Below, piece after piece: positions 8,345 through 15,976 of a stretch of DNA of 64,000 nt. The notes under the pieces are model-generated. The model saw only the letters and a program-made list of their open reading frames with translations, ran no database searches and had not been told where the DNA came from. Within the stretch, counting starts at the first letter, position 1, and each line of letters begins with the position of its first letter. The DNA comes from Desulfofundulus australicus DSM 11792 (GTDB lineage Bacteria > Bacillota > Desulfotomaculia > Desulfotomaculales > Desulfovirgulaceae), in contig NZ_FQUW01000005.1 in NCBI RefSeq assembly GCF_900129285.1, positions 107,631-171,630 of the forward strand. Direction: 5' to 3'. The position numbers and the translations under genes were made by a program.

Positions 8345-10207
8345 CTAAATGCCCATAGCGGCCCGTTTATCATCAATATGCGCGATGACTAACTCAGCTG
8401 CCTTGAAGGGGTCTGTTTCCACCGCAAAATAGCCGCCTACCAGATCTTTCGCCTGCCTGGTGAGCAGATCCGCCACCACGTTGCTCCCCAAAACGGGAGG
8501 TACCGTGCCCAGAACGGTGAAAATCCCGGAAGCAACCACATAGGCGCCGATGCTTACCGCCTTTTCCGACATCCACTCGGGCGCCGCCCCGGCCACCGGC
8601 AGGTCGGCAATGTCCACGCCAAGTTCTCTGGCCAGCGCTGCAGCAACTGTCAGAATCCGGCTGATGTCCACACAGGAACCCATGTGCAAAACAGGAGGCA
8701 GGCCGAGCGCCCGGCAAACTTCCGCCAGGCCCGCGCCGGCCAGTTCCGCCGCCTCCGGCAGGAGCAGCCCTGCCTTGGCGCTGGCAATGGCTGCGCAACC
8801 CGTTTCCACCACCAGCACATCCCGGGCAATCAGGGCCTTTGCCAGGTTCACGTGGCTGTGGTCCTGGGTGACTTTCGGGTTATTGCAGCCCACCAGAGCG
8901 GCAATTCCCCTGATCTTTTTGTTTTTCACCGCCTCGATGAGGGGGTCGAGGGTGCCGCCCAGGGCGTTCAAAAGGGCCTCCACACTGAAACCGGCCACGT
9001 ATTCAGCGGTCTCCTCAGGAATATAGACACGGTTTTGGTCCCGGTTGGGATAATTTTCAATGGCCTGAAGGATAATCTTCCGGGCGGTTTCCAGGGCGTT
9101 GTGTTCATCTAATGGTATATGAAGGGCGCCCGGGAACTTTGCCTTGGGCGAGGTGGAAATAAACTTCGTATGGTAGCAGGCAGCCAGCTGGCCGAGGGCG
9201 GGCATGATGCACTGCACGTCCACCACCACCGCCTCCAGGGCACCGGTAATTATTGCCAGCTCCTGCTGAAGGAAATTGCCGGCCACAGGAACACCGTGGC
9301 GCATGAGAATTTCGTTGCCGGTACAACACATCCCCACCAGGTTGATGCCGCTGGCTCCTTTAGCCCGGGCCGCGGAAATTAGAGCCAGATCTTTTGCCGC
9401 CGCCACCAGCATCTCCGACAGTACGGGCTCGTGGCCGTGAACGAGAATATTTACTGCGTCCTTGCTGAGAACGCCCAGGTTGCTCCTGCCCCTCACCGGG
9501 CGGGGAGTGCCGAATAAAACGTCGGAAAACTCCGTGGCCAGCAATGAGCCGCCCCAGCCGTCGGAAAGGCTGCAGCGCAGGCCGTGCAAAATCAGGTTGG
9601 CCGGGTCGTTGTCCACGCCAAAATGGGTGCGGTGCATGGCTTCCACCACTTCCCGGTCAATCCCGCGGGGGGTGATGCCCAGTTTTTCCCATATCTCCTT
9701 CCGCTTCACGGGAACCCGGTTTATGCCCTGCAGGTAGCCTTTCCTGGTACCGAACTCCTCCAGCGCCGCTTCTGCCAGTTTTTTAGCTATGACCTGAACC
9801 GTCTCACCTTCGGTGGACAGGCCAAACTCCCGGGCCAGGGCCATGAGTTTACTCTCATCCTTAATGGTATAGTCCCTGATCTCCCCGGCGGCAACACCTC
9901 GAAGGGTTTCGACAATGTCCCGTCCGTGGTCCGAGTGGGCTGCCGCTCCGGCGGCAATCATCCGCAACAGGTTTCGCGCCACAATAATGTCGCCGGTGGC
10001 TCCACAAACTCCCTTCTGCGGGCCATCACCAAAGGGATCGATGCGGCACGGGCCCATATTGCAGTTCCGGCAGCAAAGCCCCAGTTCCCCAAAACCGCAC
10101 TGGGGCTGCTGGGCCAGGTAACGGTCCCAGGCGGTTTCCAGGCCTTCATCACGGGCAACTTTAAGCATCTGCAGGGAAGCCGGATCGATGGAACGGGTAT
10201 CCTTCAT
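8345..10207 (-). CDS. cooS: Anaerobic Ni carbon monoxide dehydrogenase, catalytic subunit
   Basis: 620 residues, the usual CooS length. The N-terminal cluster Cys are present: C37 and C45 region, then CCRNCNMGPC (C45, C46, C49, C54) for the D and B clusters. AHSDHGRDI provides the catalytic His region and later Cys residues fit the NiFe4S C cluster. It catalyses CO + H2O to CO2 + 2 electrons in the cytoplasm. ATG at 10207 is chosen because GGAGAGG lies at good spacing; a TTG at 10228 would contain that ribosome site. No acetyl-CoA synthase or CooC genes are nearby, so this is an orphan CODH of the type paired with CooF and an NAD(P)H oxidoreductase. Confidence 0.95.
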   Translation of the reverse strand: MKDTRSIDPASLQMLKVARDEGLETAWDRYLAQQPQCGFGELGLCCRNCNMGPCRIDPFGDGPQKGVCGATGDIIVARNLLRMIAAGAAAHSDHGRDIVETLRGVAAGEIRDYTIKDESKLMALAREFGLSTEGETVQVIAKKLAEAALEEFGTRKGYLQGINRVPVKRKEIWEKLGITPRGIDREVVEAMHRTHFGVDNDPANLILHGLRCSLSDGWGGSLLATEFSDVLFGTPRPVRGRSNLGVLSKDAVNILVHGHEPVLSEMLVAAAKDLALISAARAKGASGINLVGMCCTGNEILMRHGVPVAGNFLQQELAIITGALEAVVVDVQCIMPALGQLAACYHTKFISTSPKAKFPGALHIPLDEHNALETARKIILQAIENYPNRDQNRVYIPEETAEYVAGFSVEALLNALGGTLDPLIEAVKNKKIRGIAALVGCNNPKVTQDHSHVNLAKALIARDVLVVETGCAAIASAKAGLLLPEAAELAGAGLAEVCRALGLPPVLHMGSCVDISRILTVAAALARELGVDIADLPVAGAAPEWMSEKAVSIGAYVVASGIFTVLGTVPPVLGSNVVADLLTRQAKDLVGGYFAVETDPFKAAELVIAHIDDKRAAMGI

Positions 10208-10261
10208 GGCATACCTCTCCTTTCGCAAAATTCGAAAATTTCCCGGATAAATTGATGGCCC

Positions 10262-11530
10262 TTACTCATACGAATTGTGAGCACCTTTATCCCTTTTAAA
10301 AAGCAAATCCAGAGCTACGCTCCCCACCCGGCCCTCCAGCAACTGCCGGCGGTAAGCCCAGGCCGGGCGGCCCGATTTCACCAGCGCCGTGTAGACCCCT
10401 GCGCCATCCACCCTTCCGGCCAGGATGAAGCCCGCCAGGCGCCCCCCGCTAAAGACCAGCCGCCGGTAGGTACGGCTCAGGGGATCATAATGGGCCAGCA
10501 CCTCCTCGCCTTCCAGGTTCCCCACCGAGACCACGTCCACCCCCCCAAAGCGGGCGCTGTTCAGCCTGGTGAGAGGAGCCGGATAGGGACGGGCCATGCC
10601 CAGCATATTGGCCGCCGCGTAACGCCCCTGCTCAAAAGCCAGCGTCCACAGGGCCGAATTGACCTTTTGCCCGGTTAACCGGTCGGTTACCTGGATACAA
10701 TCCCCCGCCGCATAAATATCCTCCAGGGAAGTGCGCATGTTGCCATCTACCACAATACCCTGCCCCACCTTACCGCCGGCCTTCTCCACCAGGCCGCTGT
10801 TGGGGCGCACACCCTTGGCCACTACGGCCAGCCCCGCGGGCAGTTCCCGGCCGTCTTCCAGTTCCACCCCCGTCAGGCGGCCTTTTGGCCCGGCAGCAAA
10901 GGCCTTTACCCGGGCGTTATAGATAAAATCGATACCCGCATTGATCAATTCCCGCTCCACCATGGCCGCCGCCCTTTCATCCAGTTGCCGGATGAGCAAC
11001 CGCGGGCTGGTGACCACCACGGTGACCCGCCCCAGGCCTGCCTGCCTCAAGGCCAGAGCCGCCTTCAACCCCACCAGCCCGCCGCCCACCACCACCGCCC
11101 CGGAAACCCGTGGGACCAGGGCGGACAGCCGCCGGGCATCACGCAGGGTGCGCAGGGTACACACCCCTTCCAGTTCAGTCCCCGGCACGGCCGGGAGCAC
11201 CGGGCTGGCCCCGGTGGCCACCAGCAGGCGGTCATAGGCCAGCTCCCGGCCATCCTGCAAAACCAGTCTTTTTTCCCGGGGCCGTACCTCCACTGCCGCT
11301 ACCCCGGCTAGCAGTTCCACCTCCAGCCGCCGGTAAAACTCCGCCGGCCGCAAGTTGATGGAATTTTCTGTACGTTTCCCCGCCACCAAATCCGGCAGCA
11401 GGCAGCGGGAATAGGCCCCCGCAGGCTCATCGCTTACCACCGTAATGCGGTGCCGGTAACCGCCCAGGCGGCGCAGGGTCTCCACGGCTGCCACTCCCGC
11501 CGCGCTGTTGCCGATAATCACAAAGCGCAA
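10262..11530 (-). CDS. FAD/NAD(P)-dependent oxidoreductase of the CODH operon
   Basis: 422 residues with two dinucleotide-binding folds: the N-terminal FAD motif IIGNSAAGVAAVETL and a second NAD(P) motif VVVGGGLVGLKAALAL near residue 145. The FAD-closing motif IYAAGDCIQV is near 270. This is the NADH oxidase/nitrite reductase-like pyridine nucleotide oxidoreductase family, often called FNOR beside CooS-CooF. It probably takes electrons from CooF to make NAD(P)H from CO. It lies 54 bases before cooS in the same direction. The substrate assignment rests on context. Confidence 0.85.
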   Translation of the reverse strand: MRFVIIGNSAAGVAAVETLRRLGGYRHRITVVSDEPAGAYSRCLLPDLVAGKRTENSINLRPAEFYRRLEVELLAGVAAVEVRPREKRLVLQDGRELAYDRLLVATGASPVLPAVPGTELEGVCTLRTLRDARRLSALVPRVSGAVVVGGGLVGLKAALALRQAGLGRVTVVVTSPRLLIRQLDERAAAMVERELINAGIDFIYNARVKAFAAGPKGRLTGVELEDGRELPAGLAVVAKGVRPNSGLVEKAGGKVGQGIVVDGNMRTSLEDIYAAGDCIQVTDRLTGQKVNSALWTLAFEQGRYAAANMLGMARPYPAPLTRLNSARFGGVDVVSVGNLEGEEVLAHYDPLSRTYRRLVFSGGRLAGFILAGRVDGAGVYTALVKSGRPAWAYRRQLLEGRVGSVALDLLFKRDKGAHNSYE

Positions 11531-11579
11531 TTAACCACCCCCTTATCCAGGATAAAATTACCATTTACCGCGAGGCTTT

Positions 11580-11608
11580 AGCATACCCCGCTCTCAACCT
11601 GACCTCAA
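11580..11608 (-). promoter_or_regulatory. Possible sigma-A promoter of the CODH operon
   Basis: On the minus strand TTGAGG (11603-11608) and TATGCT (11580-11585) are spaced by 17 bases, with transcription expected near 11573, about 43 bases before the oxidoreductase start. It overlaps the end of the upstream peptidase gene. I see no CooA or CRP-type palindrome here. Confidence 0.35.
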
Positions 11609-11609
11609 C

Positions 11610-12791
11610 CTAAACAATTACCACTTCATCCGGGAACCTGGTTAATCTCTCCAGCTCCCGCTCCCGGACCACAAAGGTATTCTCAATACCCACCGCCCCC
11701 CGGCCCGGAAAGATAAATTTGGGCTCTATAGCCAGCACCATACCCGCCTGCAGCTTATCCTTCGCCCCCCGGGCCAGCACGGGCAGCTCGTTCAATTCCA
11801 GACCGATGCCGTGGCCCACAAAACGCACCTGCTCACCGCAGCCCATGAAGTGTTCCGCCAGGCCGGCGCCGGTGGCCATTTCCAGGGCCAGGTCGTATAG
11901 CTCCCCGCATGTTACTCCCGGCCGGGCCGCCGCCACCAGGGCATTCTGGATGTTTACCGCCGTCTCATGGGCTCTGAGCAGGTCTTCGGGCAGGTACCCC
12001 AGGGCAAAAACCCGGGTCATGTCCACCTGGTAGCCGTTGGCCACCCCTACGTAATCCACCATCACCGGTTCGCCGGGAGCAAGGCGGTGCCTGCCCACAC
12101 CAAAGGGGAAGGCCGGTGTGAAGCCGGGCCCGCCCAGGGGGCTGTCAAAATAACTGGGCACCCCGCCGCTGGGCCCCGCCAGGAGACAGCCCCAGAAGAA
12201 CTCCTGGTTGAATCCCCGCACCCGGATCAGGCCCATATGGCCGGCGCAACGGGCTGCCGCCTCCAGGCGGGCGGCCAGCTCAAGCTCGTCCATTCCCTCC
12301 CGGAGCATTTCCGGAATCCGGGCAAAGACACCGTCCATCATGGCCGCAGACTCTTTTAAAAGGCCGATCTCGTATGCCGACTTTACAGCCCGCAGTTCCC
12401 TGATCTGGAACGAGCAATCGACAATCCGGCCGGGGAAAATTTTTTCGTAACGGCGATACAGGTTGACCGGCAGCACATCCAGTTCCATGCCCAGCACCCC
12501 GGGCATTGCCAGGCCGCGGGCGGATAACAGTTCGGGAATCTCTTCCAGCCTGCGCAGGGGCACCACTTCCGCCGGGATTAAAGCAGGATCAACGCGCTGG
12601 ATGCTCCGGCGGATCATGAAAAGGGCACGACCCCGGGCCGGGATATAAAGGTGGGCATTCTGGGTGGTACCGCAAAAATAAACCAGATCCGCTCCCTGCA
12701 GGAGCAGGGCGCCATCCATGCCCTGTGCACGCAAAACCTCCTGAAAACGCTTTACCCTGGTTTCCAGCTCCGCCAGGGGAGGATAAGACAT
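11610..12791 (-). CDS. M24 metallopeptidase, Xaa-Pro peptidase family
   Basis: 393 residues. An N-terminal creatinase-like domain is followed by a pita-bread catalytic domain with all five metal ligands: the two Asp in VDYVGVANGYQVDMTR (11 apart, as in PepP), the His in GHGIGLELNELP, and Glu in AIEPKF and GIENTFVV. It likely hydrolyses Xaa-Pro dipeptides or similar amides in the cytoplasm. The ATG at 12791 follows AAGGAAGG; the frame stays open upstream, but that extension has no ribosome site. Substrate specificity is not deducible. Confidence 0.85.
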   Translation of the reverse strand: MSYPPLAELETRVKRFQEVLRAQGMDGALLLQGADLVYFCGTTQNAHLYIPARGRALFMIRRSIQRVDPALIPAEVVPLRRLEEIPELLSARGLAMPGVLGMELDVLPVNLYRRYEKIFPGRIVDCSFQIRELRAVKSAYEIGLLKESAAMMDGVFARIPEMLREGMDELELAARLEAAARCAGHMGLIRVRGFNQEFFWGCLLAGPSGGVPSYFDSPLGGPGFTPAFPFGVGRHRLAPGEPVMVDYVGVANGYQVDMTRVFALGYLPEDLLRAHETAVNIQNALVAAARPGVTCGELYDLALEMATGAGLAEHFMGCGEQVRFVGHGIGLELNELPVLARGAKDKLQAGMVLAIEPKFIFPGRGAVGIENTFVVRERELERLTRFPDEVVIV

Positions 12792-12885
12792 AATTTCCAC
12801 CTTCCTTTTCAAGAGAAAAATCTCCGGCCGGTTATCCATTTTCCTGAAAAACACCTGAGAATTACCGCGTTTATCACGCCCATCT

Positions 12886-14124
12886 TTATCCCAGGGCACA
12901 GTGGTCCCCGGCAGTGACCAGGTCACCCCATATTTCTTCCAGCTCCCGCCGGCTGTTAATAAGCACCCCCGCCACATCCCCGTCCAGCATACCCTGCCCG
13001 GCCTGCCGGGCAATAATACGCTCTATCTCCGGCCAGGCCATGCCGGACCGGTACGGGCGGTCCTCCTTCAGAGCCGTAAAGATATCACTTACCGCCATAA
13101 TCCTGGCCCCCGGGCACAACTGGGAACCGGACAGCCGGAAAGGATATCCCTGGCCATTTATTTTTTCGTGGTGGAAGGCCGCCCAGCGGGCCACCGGCAG
13201 CTGGTTATCGAAGGGCTTGAGCAGCCAGTAAGTATAGTAAGTATGCTGCTTGACGCGGTTAAATTCCTTTTCGGTTAAGCGCCCGGGTTTCTCCAGAATA
13301 TCCTCCGGGACGGTCAACTTGCCCAGGTCATGCAGCAGGCCCGCCACCTCCATCAACAGGCAATCCTCGTCGGACATCCCCATGCGCCAGGCCAGGTAGC
13401 GGGCCACCGCAGCCACCCCCCGGGAATGGCGGTGGGTGAAAGGGCTCTTGGCGTCGATGACCCGGGCAAAAAGCCGGGCTATGGAAATGAGATCGGCAAG
13501 GTCAATGGTGGAAGCGTGCTCCCCCACCAGTTCCAGCAGGTTTTCGGTCAGGCAGGGAGCGGTAATATCCAGCCAGAAGCTTTCCGCCCTGGCCAGCTGC
13601 ATAAAAATATCCACCAGGTCGGGATCAAAAACTTTTCCCGCAAGCAGCTGAACCTGCCTGATAATGGACTCTTTTTGATCCAGGACGTACTCCCCGTCGT
13701 TCAGTAAAACGTCCAGCCGGTCGGCCAGATGAATAATCCGGGCTGCCAGGGGAATACCGGCCTTTATATTCCCGGAAGGATTTCCCCCCTGCCAGCGGTC
13801 GTGGTGGGAAAGGATAATTTCAGCGGCAGGTGATAAAACAGCTACATCGGAAACAAACCGGTAACCCCGGTGGCAGTGATCCCAGGGTTGCTGCACGTCG
13901 AAAACTTCCAGGGCATCCTTTTCGGGCCAGGTAACCGCCCCGGCATCGTGAATGATGGCCGCTTTAAAAAGGTCAAAACGTTCATCCCCGGACATTCCCG
14001 CCGCTTCACCCAGGCGCAGGGCTATCAGGGCCACCCGCTGGTGATGGCGCAGTAAGCCCCGGCGGGTAAAATCCAGGGCCAGGGACAGGTTGACGAGCAG
14101 GCGGGCCAGGTCTATGACGGGCAT
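12886..14124 (-). CDS. Tandem HD-domain / HD-GYP protein
   Basis: 412 residues with two HD modules. The first (about residues 25-170) has IIHDAGAV and SHHDRWQGGNP and lacks the exact GYP. The second (about 220-390) has the full set: HRHSRGV, LLHDLGKLTVP, HH and GQGYPFRLSG. HD-GYP proteins hydrolyse c-di-GMP; doubled versions without a receiver are common in Clostridia. GGGGAGGAA precedes the ATG. No sensor domain is fused, so input may come from a partner. It is a candidate partner for the GGDEF protein at 30.6 kb. Confidence 0.85.
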   Translation of the reverse strand: MPVIDLARLLVNLSLALDFTRRGLLRHHQRVALIALRLGEAAGMSGDERFDLFKAAIIHDAGAVTWPEKDALEVFDVQQPWDHCHRGYRFVSDVAVLSPAAEIILSHHDRWQGGNPSGNIKAGIPLAARIIHLADRLDVLLNDGEYVLDQKESIIRQVQLLAGKVFDPDLVDIFMQLARAESFWLDITAPCLTENLLELVGEHASTIDLADLISIARLFARVIDAKSPFTHRHSRGVAAVARYLAWRMGMSDEDCLLMEVAGLLHDLGKLTVPEDILEKPGRLTEKEFNRVKQHTYYTYWLLKPFDNQLPVARWAAFHHEKINGQGYPFRLSGSQLCPGARIMAVSDIFTALKEDRPYRSGMAWPEIERIIARQAGQGMLDGDVAGVLINSRRELEEIWGDLVTAGDHCALG

Positions 14125-14274
14125 ACCCGGTTCCTCCCCACTGGTTGATTAATACACCCGCTGCAACCCCGGGGAACGGCTCGACCGCTGGCCGGCCGGA
14201 TTGCCAGCGCCGGCGAAGACCTGCTCCAGTTGGAGCGCCGGTTTGCAGCAGACAAAACTTGCCGGCAATCTGCG

Positions 14275-15774
14275 TTACCGGGTTAAAAGTTCCTGCACCA
14301 CCCGTTTCATCTCCCCCGGCGCCACAATGAGGGTGTGGCGCACCGGTTTTTTATCCAGGTCCTTCAGCCCCCCGGGTACGGGCATCCCGGTAACCCGGGA
14401 CAGGATTTCCAGCAGTTCAAACTCCCCTTTCCCCCGTACCGCCTCTTCCCCCAGGATGGCTGCAGCCACGCTTTGATTGAACTTGAAGGGACTGGCCGTG
14501 GAGACAAGCACCGTCTTACGGGTATCCCCGGTGGCCTCTAAATAGCGTTCGTAAACATACATACCCACAGCGGTGTGGGTGTCCATCAGGTAACCATATT
14601 TCCGATAAACCCGGCGGATGGTTTCCACGGTTGCCGGGTCACCGGCAAAATCGGACCAGAAAACGGACTGGATCTTTTCCAGGGTCTCCCCGTCTACCCG
14701 GTAGTGTCCATTTGCCTGCAGCTCCTCCATCCACCCCCGCACCCGCACGGCATCACCACCGGTAACATCATAAAGAAGGCGTTCCAGGTTGCTGGAAATG
14801 AGAATATCCATGGATGGGGAGATGGTCCGGTAAAATTCCCTGGTGCGGTCGTAGGTACCCGTGCGGATAAAGTCCGTCAGCACATTGTTGCGGTTGGACG
14901 CGCAGACAAGACACCCCACCGGTAACCCCATCCTCCGGGCATAATAGGCCGCCAGGATGTTGCCGAAGTTGCCCGTGGGCACCACAAAATTCACGGTTTC
15001 ACCGGGCCTGATCTCTCCCCGGGCCAGCAAATCCGCATAGGCGGAAAAATAATAAACTACCTGGGGCACCAGCCGCCCCCAATTTATGGAATTTGCAGAA
15101 GAGAAGCGGTAACCCTGGCGGTCGATGGCCTCAATTACGGCCGGATCGGTAAATATTGCCTTCACCCCGCTCTGGGTTTGGTCGAAATTGCCATCCACCG
15201 CCACCACATGGACATTGCCGCCCTCCTGGGTGACCATTTGCAGGCGCTGCACCTCACTGACACCCCGGGCCGGGAAAAAGACGATTATGCGGGTGCCGGG
15301 CACATCCCGGAACCCCTCCAGGGCGGCCGTGCCCGTATCACCGGAAGTGGCCACCAGGATGGCTATTTCCCGGTCTTCTCCCACCTTCCCTGCCGCCCGG
15401 GGCAAAAGCCGGGGTAACAATTGCAGGGCCATATCTTTAAAGGCGCAGGTGGGGCCGTGCCACAGTTCCAGCACGTAAAGGTGTCCATCCAGTTTTTCCA
15501 GCGGGGCAACTTCCGGTACGTCAAATTTGGCCGCACCATAAGCACCCTCAACACAATCCCCGATCTCGCCGGGGGTAAAGTCCGTCAGGAACATCTGCAG
15601 AATCCGAACCGCCCGCTGCTGGTAAGACATGCCGGCCATCAGCGCCAGCTCACCGGGGTTTACAAAGACTTCCTCTGCGGGCACAAACAATCCCCCGTCG
15701 GGAGCGATGCCCAGCCTGATGGCTCCGGCGGCTGTAACCGGTTCACTATTCCCTCTGGTACTCCGGTATAGCAT
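14275..15774 (-). CDS. thrC: Threonine synthase
   Basis: 499 residues, the long ThrC form. The PLP lysine is K113 in CAFKDMALQLLPR; the phosphate-binding loop is in VATSGDTGTAALEGF, and SANSINWGRLVPQ and PTGNFGNILAAYYA are family hallmarks. It converts O-phosphohomoserine to threonine. No hom or thrB gene lies beside it. The leader on the minus strand (15775-15976) shows no T-box signature. Confidence 0.95.
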   Translation of the reverse strand: MLYRSTRGNSEPVTAAGAIRLGIAPDGGLFVPAEEVFVNPGELALMAGMSYQQRAVRILQMFLTDFTPGEIGDCVEGAYGAAKFDVPEVAPLEKLDGHLYVLELWHGPTCAFKDMALQLLPRLLPRAAGKVGEDREIAILVATSGDTGTAALEGFRDVPGTRIIVFFPARGVSEVQRLQMVTQEGGNVHVVAVDGNFDQTQSGVKAIFTDPAVIEAIDRQGYRFSSANSINWGRLVPQVVYYFSAYADLLARGEIRPGETVNFVVPTGNFGNILAAYYARRMGLPVGCLVCASNRNNVLTDFIRTGTYDRTREFYRTISPSMDILISSNLERLLYDVTGGDAVRVRGWMEELQANGHYRVDGETLEKIQSVFWSDFAGDPATVETIRRVYRKYGYLMDTHTAVGMYVYERYLEATGDTRKTVLVSTASPFKFNQSVAAAILGEEAVRGKGEFELLEILSRVTGMPVPGGLKDLDKKPVRHTLIVAPGEMKRVVQELLTR

Positions 15775-15976
15775 GATCGCAACTCCTCGGCTATAAATTA
15801 ATACCCCTAATTATTAGCTATAACAGCTCCAAAATCCTGCCCCTTAACGGGAGCATAAAAGGATGATTACTTAAAATTTACCAGGGAAAAGGAAAATTTC
15901 TACCCGTGAGGAATACAATACCTGTATCTCAGCGGGCGAAACCGGCTGGGACCAAAATTTTCAGGAGGGTAAAAAT

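Noticed and set aside
15775..15976. T-box or other riboswitch before thrC
   Set aside because: No T-box sequence, specifier structure or terminator could be seen.
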